Part shown: piece by piece, positions 1 to 10,200 of the stretch
Layout of the letters: each line of letters begins with the position of its first letter
Position numbering within the stretch: position 1 is the stretch's first letter
IMG/VR virus record: IMGVR_UViG_3300036466_000084
Span: 1 to 23,363 of that record
Source of the DNA: a virus
Direction: 5' to 3' (one strand)
DNA: 23,363 nucleotides
Notes under the pieces: model-generated
What the model saw: only the letters and a program-made list of their open reading frames with translations
The model's database searches: none
What the model was told of the DNA's origin: nothing
Made by a program: the position numbers and the translations under genes

Positions 1-3000
1 CGCACTAATCTCAGTACCCGCAATAAGCCTATCCCCCGCAATAGTGTCTTTAGCAACAATAGAGCCGTTAACTTGCAAGGCTACAGTTACCCAAGAAGAG
101 CCATTAAACTGCCTAGCTTGAGAGTCTGCACCATCTGTACGAGTCTGTGTGAATATGTCACCAACAACAGGATCGCGCCCAACAAGCGCTGTAAATCTGC
201 TAGTCGCTGTTGATGTTGTCCATGTTATAGCTGAATAAGTTGCCCCATAGAAGCCAGCACCTGCTGAACCATCCTGCCCTGCAACGCCTTGAGGACCTGT
301 TTCACCGTCTAAGCCTGTAATCCTAGTTACATCACGCCACGCACCTGTCACACCATTTGTTACTGTTGCGGTACGTCTGTAGATATCACCAGTAGTGTAG
401 TTATCGTGCCAGTTTGTTGACCCATCTACAGAATATTGATAAACCTCATAGATAGTGTCTCCATCTAAAGCACGTATATCATCTTCACTATTTACACTGT
501 AACCACCAATAACTAGATCACCATTTAGCGTCCATTTTCCTCGATTTGCATTATAGAATAGAGCAGGGTTTCCAGCAGTATCATCAAACTGAATCTTGTC
601 ACCTTGGAATCGTAATCCATTCGTAGACGAATCGGCTGTAATACCTGTAACGGTTGTTTTCCCGTCTACAGTGTCACTAACTCCTAAAAACGCCCTGCTT
701 GACACAACACCTAGATCATCAACAGTGGAATCTAATAATAGTTCAGCAGATGATAGATCACCTTGCGTGTTTTCAACATCAGTAGTTAAAGCGGCAAGCG
801 CTCTCGCTGTACCATCAATACTTGTCTCAGCGTTTTGTATGCGGGTACTATTAGCATTAATCTGTCCGCCTAATACACCTGTGCTTGCTGTTAATTCTAA
901 TATCTCTTGAGCTTGAGCACCTTGCTCATCAGATACCGATTTTAACTGGGCATCAACTGTAGCAACAGAGTCTCCTAGCTCTAAGTCTTTATTACGTTGA
1001 TCTAATAGTTTCAGTTCAGTGTAAAATTGCAGCTCTGCTAAGTCTCTACTTTTAGTCTCAAGTCTATTGACACTTATCAACTGGTTACGAATGCTCGCCC
1101 CATCTAACGCACTAACTTCCTGCTGTACACTATTTAAGCCGCCTGTTAATCCTGCTATCTGATCATCAATTCCACCTGTTTCAGCATTGAAGCTGACTAC
1201 TGTGTTACGTATAGTGGCATTTGCTCCATCTATCCATGTTGCTGCTAAATTAGCCTTAGTTATTGTTCCAGAGCTGTCTAACTCTTGTTGTGTAGCTTTT
1301 AGTGAGATGATTGCATCTTCGCCATCAAGTACTTGAGTTACATTATTTAGAGTTACGGTGTTTTGGTCATAAAACGCAGTTGTTACAAAACTAGTTAATT
1401 GACCTTCGATAGCATCAACATCTATTCCAAGTTGATTAACCTGTGCCGTTATACCATCTAGTGCATCTAGTTGTGCAGATGGTTTGCCTATTGTTATAGA
1501 CGATATGTCGTATGTATCAGCTACGCTATCACCTAGTACTAATCTCAGGCCAGTTACAGTACCTGTATAGGTTGATTCCTCCGCTAGATTTAACGTTTTA
1601 GTATTTGTAACACCCACTGCAACATCATTGATGACACCGCTGTACGTTTGCGTACTACCTCCACTAAATGTAACTATCAAATCGCCTGTATACCCACTTC
1701 CCGCTGTTCGCTCACATGTTATGGTAATCACTGGGTTTTCATCAGCAGAGTAGCTAAGCATTTGATTTTCAATGTCACCCCACGTAACTGAGATCAGACT
1801 ATTGCCCTGAGTTAACGTACCATTTACAGCACTCCACCCTTCTGCACTGTTGAAGAATCTAAATGAATAGGCTGGCAGTATTGCATCAATTGCACCTGCC
1901 ACATACTCAGTCATTTCAGTGTAGCTAGCTTTTATTGCAACTTGCCCTGCCAACACATCAATACTCGCATTGGCATCAGTTACTGAGTCACCCAAATCAA
2001 CTATTTTGCCAGCGTTGATGCTTACACGGGCATCCACACCATCAATTAAAATTCCAGCTTGAGTAAACTGATCATCTGCATAGTTGAATGCCCTTAGTTC
2101 TATTGTCCCACTGTCAGGGTTAACTTCAAATGTTGCGTCAGTTAATTTATTTAGATCTTTGTTAGATTCTCGTCTAAACTGTGCAAGTGATGCTGTGGTG
2201 TTGAATAGCTCCTTGTCACTGCTTTCACGCTTTAATGTTTCAAGCTGCAAGTTTGGTTTTATTGTGCCGTCTATCTCATTTTTGTTAGCTATGATATCAT
2301 CTACTGCGTCATTTAAGTCATTACGAATATCTGTAACGTCAGCGTAAGGGATTACTGATCCTATCACTGTACCTGATGGCTCTGAATCTGCACTGGCTGT
2401 GTTAGAAACTGTGGTGTATATTTCATACTCACTGTTATAATCCAACCCTTCAATGATAAAAGTTCCTGACTGGGAACCTTCATCATAAACTACTCGTGCA
2501 TCTCCTTCAAAAACATAGCTATCATCTAGTAGAAATTCTCCCGTTTCATTGGTCTTTTTATAATAGACTTTCATCTTTTCAAGCCATACACCATCATGTT
2601 CGAATTCTACCTGAATGCCAGAAATAGAATAAGCATTAGCTCTTAGCAAATTCATAGCATTAGGTACAAGTACATCAGGTCCAAACGCTATTTGGGCTCT
2701 TCCATAATTGACCTCTGCTTCTCCAAACCCATCTATCCAAGATGCCTCAAAAACATAGTCCCTATTGTCATATACCAGTGTATCATTTGGAAGATCTACC
2801 TCAGAGATCTGGTTACTGCGGAATACTAACGCTGAAGGGGGTCTTGGAGAGTTCACATCTGAGCTTTCCCATATGTACACAACAGAGCCTATGGCATCCT
2901 CTGGTACACCGCTATTGGAAGACAGTACAATGTCCCCTGTGACTCTTACAGTTATCTCAGGAGAAAGAGGGGCGATATTATTCACTGTCCTTGTGACAGT

Positions 3001-5484
3001 CGGTGCAGATGCCAAAGTGTCATCATATGCTACAAGTCTTGCTACAAAGTCTCTAGAATATTCTTCACCAAATGTCTCTGTAAGTGCCTGTGGTGTTATT
3101 TGATAAGATCTATAATCACCTGTCAGTTTATACTCTAAAGTGTTTCCGCCTTGAGTTATGCGAAGAATGTAACCCATAAGGTAAGGAGTTTCAGTACCAA
3201 CTACTTGGTCCCATTTTAATGTGAAACCATTTCCTTCATAACTTCCTTGACCATCTTCTGTATCAAAACCTGTTGGCTGCGGGATAGTGGATGCACCAGA
3301 CTCCGTTATGTCTAGGTTAATACTTACGCTTTTGGCTGAACTACTTTCACCTGTTACCTCATCTAAAATATACACAGAGAACTCATATCTAGCGGGTTCA
3401 AGAGGTATCGGTAATATGTTATTAGAGACAGATATCTGCCCGCTATCAACTAGAAGACCTGTACCGTTAGGATCTCTTTCCACATCTCCTGTGAACTTCT
3501 TCCAAGAGTAAACATATGTACCACTTTCTGCATCATCCCAGTTTGCAGAAATACCTGCTGTAGTCTTTATAAGAGAAAGCCCTTGTATCACCTCTTGCAG
3601 TTCTGGTACTAGTCTTGTAGGGGGTACTACCAATTCTGTACCATTCTCTATATAACTCTGTAGTGAATCATTGTACTCTAGACATTCTAGTTGTAAAACA
3701 CCTTTATTGTCTGTTACACCCATAACACGTACCAGTGTGGGCTTCAGCCCATCTACATCATTACTTTCTACAGCAAAAGATGTGAAATCTTCTGGCACAG
3801 ATTGCAACGGAGTTGAAAGAGTGACACTATGATTTGTCCATGAAGATATCGGGTATCTTACTGGAACACTTCTATCGTTGTCTAGTACTAAATAAGGATT
3901 TGAAATGCCCCCTAAGTTAATAGGTGTTCTTTTGTCTACAATAATCTCAGTAGATGTAGTTCCTGTTGCAACCTTACCACAATAATTAACTCTTGAGTAT
4001 ATACGATCATATAGTGCAATTACTTCACCTATCTGTACATCCTCGTGCGTATGTCCTACTGAGAAGACATAAGTTGATGTAGCTATCTGTGAGGTAGCTA
4101 GAACCTTTTCAATCGTTCTACGGGCTTCCTGAGGAACTGTACAGGTGTCGGATTTAAGCTTTTGGCTTATTAGTCCATTTTTTGTAATAGCTAAGTCATC
4201 TTGGACTGATATAATATTCTTCTGAAAGTTATTAGTCTCATCAGAATATTCAATCTCTACATAGTTTGTTTTCTTCTTATCAGGAACTGTTGTTCTTTTT
4301 ACCTTCTCATCTTGAATATCATAAGAAGTGATAACTCGTCTATTATCTGTCTGTTTGTCAATCAGTACACCGATTCTGCCGCTGGTGTCTTCATAGAGCT
4401 TACCATCTGCTGCACCTACGATCTGTGATGCTATTCTGAAATAGTTATCTGCTTTTAAAAGCTCTTGACTGTGCTTATATCTCTGAGAACCATCAGGCAG
4501 TGTCTCTGAAAGGTACTTGTCAAATTCTACAAAACTGGCTATATTAATTTTGTCGAGAGGAAGACCAGCGCCCCATTTATCATCTACAAGAACAGCCATT
4601 GCATTCCAAGCATGACTGCCTGATGTGGCTTTGGTGAACTCTCCTAAGAATGTCTGTTCAGCTCCCACATAAACAGGTACGTCAACTCTATAACCATTGA
4701 CTAAGTATTCTCGTTTAGGCGTAGATCCACTCACGTCACTAGATACCACTTTACCACTTACCATTGCGATGTCTTTGTAGGTTTGTGTATCTTTGTATAG
4801 CTCTGTGGCGATAGATGCCGCCCAGTTACCAGTCACCACTGTTCTATAGTAATTGGTAAGGATGTCCATCTCTACTTCATATTCCCACGCCCTATTAAGA
4901 TCTTGATCTCTAGCGAAAAGTGTAAGTTGGACTGAGACAGGGTTTGTAGAATAATAGTAAGGAGTGTCTGATCTTACTGTCTTAACTCGACTACCATTTT
5001 CATCTAAGAGATGCAGCTTGAAGTTAGCCTGAGCACGTTTACGTCTGTTTTTATTATCCTTGTGGGTGAACTGAGGAGCTGTAAAAGAAATACGGACACC
5101 TACAACACCTGCACTGCTTACTGATCTTTTAAAGGTTGTCAATGTACCTGTGTTGTCATCACCCTCTACAGAGTCTGCTTGCTTAGATAACCCATAGGCT
5201 CTCTCAACATAAGGGAAGTCACCTTCAAAAGGTCGGGTTTCTGCCTCTCCTGTATGGGTATAGAACTCTGATAGGGGGAATTCACCTGTTGTGATATCTG
5301 TATCGTTTATATAAACATTGTCTATAGAAGATATTGGTCCAACTGAGACTACATCTACAAAGTTTGCATTACTTTCACTACCAAAGTTTATAAGCCCTGA
5401 TACAGAATAGAGGCTGGGCTTATCGAAGCCCTGATTAGTAACTTGCTGGCCAATCGTTCTTAATGGCTTTTTATTTGTTATCAC
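1..5484 (-). CDS. J: Tail tip / host-specificity protein, gpJ-like (3' end outside window)
   Basis: The frame is open from a GTG at 5484 to the window edge: 1,828 codons with no stop, so the C-terminus is missing. The GTG is preceded by GGAG six bases upstream. Its first bases overlap the TGA stop of the gpI-like gene (GTGA), and an in-frame TAG lies two codons before it, so this start is well fixed. The N-terminal ~600 residues resemble lambda gpJ, the central fibre that binds the receptor and closes the tail tip. Residues about 620-960 look like fibronectin type III or similar beta domains. A long region of helical and beta segments follows (DUF1983-like), then a short collagen-like Gly-X-Y stretch near residues 1724-1744. 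Known gpJ proteins end in the receptor-binding part, which here lies beyond position 1. Identification rests on sequence character and on the lambda gene order M-L-K-I-J. Confidence 0.9.
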   Translation of the reverse strand, partial: MITNKKPLRTIGQQVTNQGFDKPSLYSVSGLINFGSESNANFVDVVSVGPISSIDNVYINDTDITTGEFPLSEFYTHTGEAETRPFEGDFPYVERAYGLSKQADSVEGDDNTGTLTTFKRSVSSAGVVGVRISFTAPQFTHKDNKNRRKRAQANFKLHLLDENGSRVKTVRSDTPYYYSTNPVSVQLTLFARDQDLNRAWEYEVEMDILTNYYRTVVTGNWAASIATELYKDTQTYKDIAMVSGKVVSSDVSGSTPKREYLVNGYRVDVPVYVGAEQTFLGEFTKATSGSHAWNAMAVLVDDKWGAGLPLDKINIASFVEFDKYLSETLPDGSQRYKHSQELLKADNYFRIASQIVGAADGKLYEDTSGRIGVLIDKQTDNRRVITSYDIQDEKVKRTTVPDKKKTNYVEIEYSDETNNFQKNIISVQDDLAITKNGLISQKLKSDTCTVPQEARRTIEKVLATSQIATSTYVFSVGHTHEDVQIGEVIALYDRIYSRVNYCGKVATGTTSTEIIVDKRTPINLGGISNPYLVLDNDRSVPVRYPISSWTNHSVTLSTPLQSVPEDFTSFAVESNDVDGLKPTLVRVMGVTDNKGVLQLECLEYNDSLQSYIENGTELVVPPTRLVPELQEVIQGLSLIKTTAGISANWDDAESGTYVYSWKKFTGDVERDPNGTGLLVDSGQISVSNNILPIPLEPARYEFSVYILDEVTGESSSAKSVSINLDITESGASTIPQPTGFDTEDGQGSYEGNGFTLKWDQVVGTETPYLMGYILRITQGGNTLEYKLTGDYRSYQITPQALTETFGEEYSRDFVARLVAYDDTLASAPTVTRTVNNIAPLSPEITVRVTGDIVLSSNSGVPEDAIGSVVYIWESSDVNSPRPPSALVFRSNQISEVDLPNDTLVYDNRDYVFEASWIDGFGEAEVNYGRAQIAFGPDVLVPNAMNLLRANAYSISGIQVEFEHDGVWLEKMKVYYKKTNETGEFLLDDSYVFEGDARVVYDEGSQSGTFIIEGLDYNSEYEIYTTVSNTASADSEPSGTVIGSVIPYADVTDIRNDLNDAVDDIIANKNEIDGTIKPNLQLETLKRESSDKELFNTTASLAQFRRESNKDLNKLTDATFEVNPDSGTIELRAFNYADDQFTQAGILIDGVDARVSINAGKIVDLGDSVTDANASIDVLAGQVAIKASYTEMTEYVAGAIDAILPAYSFRFFNSAEGWSAVNGTLTQGNSLISVTWGDIENQMLSYSADENPVITITCERTAGSGYTGDLIVTFSGGSTQTYSGVINDVAVGVTNTKTLNLAEESTYTGTVTGLRLVLGDSVADTYDISSITIGKPSAQLDALDGITAQVNQLGIDVDAIEGQLTSFVTTAFYDQNTVTLNNVTQVLDGEDAIISLKATQQELDSSGTITKANLAATWIDGANATIRNTVVSFNAETGGIDDQIAGLTGGLNSVQQEVSALDGASIRNQLISVNRLETKSRDLAELQFYTELKLLDQRNKDLELGDSVATVDAQLKSVSDEQGAQAQEILELTASTGVLGGQINANSTRIQNAETSIDGTARALAALTTDVENTQGDLSSAELLLDSTVDDLGVVSSRAFLGVSDTVDGKTTVTGITADSSTNGLRFQGDKIQFDDTAGNPALFYNANRGKWTLNGDLVIGGYSVNSEDDIRALDGDTIYEVYQYSVDGSTNWHDNYTTGDIYRRTATVTNGVTGAWRDVTRITGLDGETGPQGVAGQDGSAGAGFYGATYSAITWTTSTATSRFTALVGRDPVVGDIFTQTRTDGADSQARQFNGSSWVTVALQVNGSIVAKDTIAGDRLIAGTEISA
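253..315 (-). repeat. Collagen-like Gly-X-Y run within gpJ
   Basis: Seven consecutive Gly-X-Y triplets (GLD, GET, GPQ, GVA, GQD, GSA, GAG) are encoded here in the gpJ frame. Collagen-like repeats in phage fibres and tail tips form short trimeric rods. The stretch sits between an upstream carbohydrate-binding-like segment and a following glycine- and aromatic-rich segment. That placement fits a flexible trimeric linker before the distal receptor-binding part. Confidence 0.75.
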
Positions 5485-5981
5485 ACTCTACTCCTGAACA
5501 CTTTAGAATCTATCCCGTATGATGCCACACGGCTACCAGTTCGTCTTCTGCCAAGTATTACTGGCATACTGCCACCTTGCCCTACAACGTTCTCTGGGCT
5601 AGTCCAGTTAGCTCCTGATGTAGTCTCTTGGTTAACCTCTAGCTTAGGTGCTAGAAGAAAGGCTGCACCTATAGCCACCACTGCAATAACAATTGCTATG
5701 ATTGTAAGGAGCTCAGCACCATCTGCCTTAGGATAGATATGTATAATTGTTTGCTTATTACTTAACTCTTGCTCTGGATCAAACAACTCTGTCAACTGTC
5801 CATCCTCTGTTTCGAAGGAAATACCTAACAGCTTCTCTTTAAGCAACTCTGGGTATGCACATTTAAAAATAATATTGAAAAGGTTGTACATACTGTCTGC
5901 ATACACTTCTAAAGGCTCTGACTGATATCTTTCTTTAAAAACACCGTGGAAGTGTATTGTTCGTTTCTGTGGATGCTTCAT
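5481..5981 (-). CDS. I: Tail assembly protein, lambda gpI-like
   Basis: A 166-residue protein. Residues 1-85 look like the beta-grasp N-terminal part of gpI-type tail assembly proteins. Residues about 90-111 form one strongly hydrophobic segment (LLTIIAIVIAVVAIGAAFLL). The C-terminal part contains GSMPVILGRRRTGS, the recurring gpI-type pattern of a G-x-P-V-x-x-G-R-x-x-x-G-S stretch. In lambda, gpI is needed to assemble the tail tip but is not found in the finished virion. The ATG at 5981 has AAGGAG just upstream and overlaps the stop of the gpK-like gene as ATGA, so the two are probably translationally coupled. The 3' end overlaps the GTG of gpJ. The assignment is firm from position and hydrophobic segment; the exact biochemical role is not visible. 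Confidence 0.8.
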   Translation of the reverse strand: MKHPQKRTIHFHGVFKERYQSEPLEVYADSMYNLFNIIFKCAYPELLKEKLLGISFETEDGQLTELFDPEQELSNKQTIIHIYPKADGAELLTIIAIVIAVVAIGAAFLLAPKLEVNQETTSGANWTSPENVVGQGGSMPVILGRRRTGSRVASYGIDSKVFRSRV

Positions 5982-6295
5982 GATATCTCCTTAATACTTG
6001 TAAATGACTTACCATCAGTCCCTATGATAAGGTACGGTATGCTTATTGATTGCTGAGAAATTGTGTCCATCTGACTAGGGTTATTATCCAGTTTAGGATG
6101 AGAATGGACTAGATAGTCTATATCATTATTCAATATAAAAAGAGTATCCTTGGCAGACAATTGGTATCTGTTTTTTGGATCTTTTGAAATATTCTTTAAT
6201 GCATAAAAACTTCCTCCTTTTATATAACCTACCATTTCCTCAGGCCACTTATTTAAAGTCTCCTCTTGGATACTCTTTTCACATTGTAAATTCAA
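5978..6295 (-). CDS. K: JAB/MPN metallopeptidase, gpK-like without NlpC/P60 domain
   Basis: A 105-residue protein with a complete JAMM zinc-site pattern: Glu20 in PEEMVGYI, then His64-x-His66, seven residues, Ser74, two residues, Asp77. JAB-domain proteins are zinc peptidases; in lambda gpK a JAB domain is joined to an NlpC/P60 cysteine-peptidase domain and helps tail-tip assembly. Here the reading frame ends soon after the JAB domain, so no NlpC/P60 domain is present. The start is a TTG at 6295, supported by AGAGG five bases upstream and by a one-base gap from the gpL stop. Met21 is a possible later start but would remove Glu20. The gene sits between gpL- and gpI-like genes, exactly where gpK belongs. 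Confidence 0.82.
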   Translation of the reverse strand: MNLQCEKSIQEETLNKWPEEMVGYIKGGSFYALKNISKDPKNRYQLSAKDTLFILNNDIDYLVHSHPKLDNNPSQMDTISQQSISIPYLIIGTDGKSFTSIKEIS

Positions 6296-6296
6296 T

Positions 6297-6869
6297 CTAA
6301 CCTCTTTCTCTTGATATATTTCTGTTCACTGCTGGGAAGATATTTATAGCTGATGCTGTCCCATTGGGCTCACCTGCTGTGAAAGAGGTTGTAGGAACTT
6401 TAATCTCTTTAGATAAAGGGTCTAAAGTTTGTATAACAACTTCTCCAAGCTTGTTACCATCCTCTACATAGCTCACTACATGATCTAATCTTTTCACATA
6501 TGCTAAGGAATTAGCGTCTGGAGATGAGTCTAAAAATCTGCCAAATACCTTGAGTTCAATAATCCTTGCACCTTGTATATCTCCACCTACTCTATCTATA
6601 AACCTAGTAATGGTTAAGTCTTCATTGTCAGACAAGAACAGCTTTGCACCTGTCTTATTAGATTTTGCTGTTCTCTTTATTTGTTGAAGATCGTAAGGAT
6701 GTGGCGTATATTGATTGCCCTGATATTGCACCCCTGTTCCATTTTCTCCATAGTTATTTACAAACCTGATCACATGGGTAGGGTCTCCAGTCACTTCTCT
6801 CATATCTATTGTAAGTAGGTAGACCAAACCACCTAGATCTTCTTTTGCTCTATGAGTAACTAAGCTCAT
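6297..6869 (-). CDS. L: Minor tail protein, gpL-like
   Basis: A 190-residue protein following the gpM-like gene, starting at ATG 6869 with AGGAAGG just upstream. The N-terminal part (about residues 12-60: YLLTIDMREVTGDPTHVIRF and on) and the stretch with RFIDRVGGDIQGARIIELKVF match the general look of the phage minor tail protein L family, which forms part of the tail-tip hub around the distal end of the tape measure. Lambda gpL is longer, with a cysteine-rich C-terminal domain that binds an iron-sulfur cluster. This protein has no cysteine at all and stops about where that domain would begin. I am confident of the family from order and sequence character. Confidence 0.8.
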   Translation of the reverse strand: MSLVTHRAKEDLGGLVYLLTIDMREVTGDPTHVIRFVNNYGENGTGVQYQGNQYTPHPYDLQQIKRTAKSNKTGAKLFLSDNEDLTITRFIDRVGGDIQGARIIELKVFGRFLDSSPDANSLAYVKRLDHVVSYVEDGNKLGEVVIQTLDPLSKEIKVPTTSFTAGEPNGTASAINIFPAVNRNISRERG

Positions 6870-6881
6870 TGGCCTTCCTCC

Positions 6882-7268
6882 TTATTCGTTGTATAAATAT
6901 TCTAAATTAAGAGACGCTTCAAAAATTGTCCCTGCTGTGTTTGTTTGTTTGAAAGAATTAGGAACAATCCTCCAAATCCTTGTCTGTGCTATGTCAAAGG
7001 GTTTCCACCTGACCATGTTTGTTTGAGCTAATCTGTAGAAATCTCTTACAACGTCTATGTCATAATCAACACCTTGTCCTTTATCAAACTCTAAAAGCTT
7101 CCACTTGACTTGCCATGTAGAATTTCTGGATGCTTCTACACTTGGACCATTAAAACTTCTTTGTGATACCTTACCAGAATACTGTACTTCATTTAAGTCA
7201 AAACCATCGGATGTTGGTCCTGAATCTCTGTCAATAATATCCTGATAAGGAAGATCAATGATTGCCAC
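6882..7268 (-). CDS. M: Minor tail protein, gpM-like
   Basis: A 128-residue protein directly after the tape measure gene, the position of gpM in lambda-type tails. The start is GTG at 7268 with GGAGG seven bases upstream; no ATG gives a better start. The protein has the beta-rich look of gpM/distal-tail components, with paired aromatic and charged strands such as STWQVKWKLLEFD and a C-terminal FEASLNLEYLYNE. GpM is thought to sit at the tail-tube to tail-tip junction. The assignment depends mostly on gene order. Confidence 0.75.
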   Translation of the reverse strand: MAIIDLPYQDIIDRDSGPTSDGFDLNEVQYSGKVSQRSFNGPSVEASRNSTWQVKWKLLEFDKGQGVDYDIDVVRDFYRLAQTNMVRWKPFDIAQTRIWRIVPNSFKQTNTAGTIFEASLNLEYLYNE

Positions 7269-7287
7269 TAATATTCCTCCTTATTAT

Positions 7288-10200
7288 TTAAATTGGATTT
7301 AAGAACCCACCTACTTCATTTTCTTCCTGTATAGTTTGCTGAGACACGCCCTGAGCTATTTGCTGCACACGTTCCTCATACTCCCTTAGCCTCATCTCAA
7401 TTAAGCCTACAGTGCGCTCTGATGCATCTCCTTGGATTACAATACTAGTAGGTACAGAAATTGAACTACCTCCGCCTTGTCTTACAGGCAAACCAGCATT
7501 CATTCTTTCAAGGGTATCTTTGTATCTAGCTGTAGCAGGAGCTGTCATCACTGACTCACCTCTTGCAATATTTGCCTTGATACTGTCTGATCTTCCTGTA
7601 CCTGCCCCTTGTATATCTACACCACCGAAAGCAAAAGATGGCTCTTTTAAAGATCTTGCCTGACCTACCAACTGTGTACCTGTTGCAAACGCTTCTGCTA
7701 TTATAGGTATATTTGCAGGCCAACCTATCGCTGATGCCTTAGCTATACTTTGAACGAGTGCGGTTGATGTTTCAAAGATTGCAGCAGCTTTAGAGATCTT
7801 AGCCAACTTCTTGCTATTACCTGCAACCGCTGATAGCATCTTAGCTCCACTAGATATAACACCTGCAACCTCTCCTTGTCTGGATAGTGTCTGCGCTTCT
7901 GCTGTAGCTTCCCAAGCTGCTATTTTGGCATTGGTTATCCTGTCCTCATAGTCCACATTGAGCTGTCTTTTTCTTTCAAGATATTGCTCTTCAGATATCA
8001 GATCCTCTTCCTTCCAGAGATCTTTTAGCTCCTTTTCCTTAGATCTCAGTTCTTCCTGTAAGAGATTGAGCTCTGTGGCTGCTTGAATATTCTTTTCTTC
8101 ATCTACAAAGAAACCCAAAGGGATGAGCAGATCGTTCCTCTCTTCTGCAAATTTCTCCTCAATTGATTCTTTGAGTTTGTCTGCTGTTTCTTGAGAGATC
8201 CCTACCTTGCCTTTAAGCTCTTCATCAGCCGTGATGACCATATCTTGTATTTTTGAGAGCTCTTGAGGTAAGCTATCTGCAAGCTGACTAAGTGAGCCTT
8301 CTATCTGTGAATTGCCATTTATAGAAAAACTTACACCCATACTTGCCAGATCTTGGTACTTTTGTAGTTCAAGTCTCTTAGCTGCAATACCTTCTGCATT
8401 GAGCAACAGTTGTGTATATTCTTCACTATCTAGAGCTATAGCATTTGTCTTGATGGTGTTCAGCGCTTTTAGACGTTCTTCTTCATAGATGTATTCAGAG
8501 GATGTCTTACTAACACCTGTTGACAGTAGCTTTTGTAACTCAATCTGTCTGTTAAGTGTAGCTACGTTTGCACTATTGGAATCACTGGCTTTTAATGCAT
8601 TAAGTACAGCTTGGTTACGTTGAGCTTTAAGTAATTCAACATTTTCTTGATATAAAGCTTTGGCCTGATCTGATGTAACCTCTCCACTCATACGCTTTAT
8701 TTCATTAGCTGTCTTTATACTGGCTGAAAGCTGTATATACGCTTCTGAGTTTTTGAGAATACCGCTTGTTGTTGCTCTATATAGCTCCACTTCTCTTTCA
8801 AGCCCATCTTGCTGTGCTTGTAATGATTTGGTTTTCTGAAGTACAGTGTTATAAGTCACACGTTGCCTAGTAAGATCAGATGTTGCTAGGATGTTCTCAT
8901 AAATAATCTTTAGCTCTTTTTCTTGAACTGTAAGATTCTCTTTCCCACCTGCAATAACATTCTTAATCTTAGAGAGAGACTCTTCTGATACAGCAAGTTC
9001 TCTTTTCGTAGCCTCTGTTAGTGCATCTTGTCCAGCTTTAACTGAAAGGTAGTAGTCACTTGCTGTATCCCCTGTCTGCAAGAAGGATGCTGTAAGTTGC
9101 TTCTGTTTCTCAAGCTCTTGTTCAGAAGTATCTCTTGCTTTTTGCTGTGCATCTGTTAGAAGGGATACATAGTCAGAGTATTCACCATTTTGTTGCTTCT
9201 GTTTCTCTACCAGTTCCTCTTTAAGTCTTAGTAGTGAAATAGACTCTTTCTGCTCATCTGTGTAAAACCTGTCAGAAAGTTCTCTGGCCGAGATTATCCC
9301 ATCACCTATTCCAATCCAAGATGCTTGCATCCTAAGGAAGCCCTCAACAGCAGTTCCTGCCTCTAGTGATAATCTTCCCACCTTATCTGCAAGGCTAAGT
9401 TCATCACCTGACTTACTTAACTCTTCGAGACGCTGATCTATTAGAGCTATTTGCTTGGCTGTGTCTTCTGATGTCTTGGTAAGCCCCTGCATCTCATTTC
9501 TTTGCTTTCTCAGCGTGGTTTCAACGTCTGTCTCTGACAGTTGTTGTGCGAGCTCTAACCATTGTGACCAATTTTGAACAACTGTCCTAAGTGGTCCACT
9601 AGCTCCTCTCCCTAGCGTTTCGAACAACTCTGTCCATTGCTGGTTGACTGTATCGAGATCTCCAGCTAAAGTGTCTGCTTGCGCCCTAGCTATATCCCCA
9701 TACCTCTCATTAATTCTGCTTAGGATTATCTCTTGAGCTTCATAAAGTCTACCTTCTACTTGTAAACTCTTTATCCGATCCTTGTCACCTTTTTCAAGAT
9801 CAATCCTTAACTCTTTTAGAGACTCCAGTTTAGAGATTGGATTATCTAGTACTCTGCCTAACTGGTTAACAACTTCTTTAGTAGATTTACCAGCTACAAT
9901 AGCAATATCTTGAGATTTCCTTATGACATCTTCAAACACAGCAGATGAGACATTTGTAAAAGACAGGAGAGATTGGATACTGGTTCTTACATTATCTGTA
10001 CTGTCTAGAGTACCTCTTGCTATGTTTCTGGCCATCATATCTAATTGGGTAGCTGAGTACCCTGCTGCATTACCTGTTGCCTCTATCTGAGCTTCAAGTG
10101 TTTTAAATGCAACCTCAGACTCTTTAGCAGTTGTTATGCCTCTGGAGAGTTGTTGGGTGAATAATGCAACACCTATGCCAAGACCTGTTAGGGCTATTGC

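Noticed and set aside
596-3511. Plus-strand open frames of about 66-112 residues
   Set aside because: All are shadows of the continuous gpJ frame on the minus strand and lack ribosome sites or recognisable motifs.
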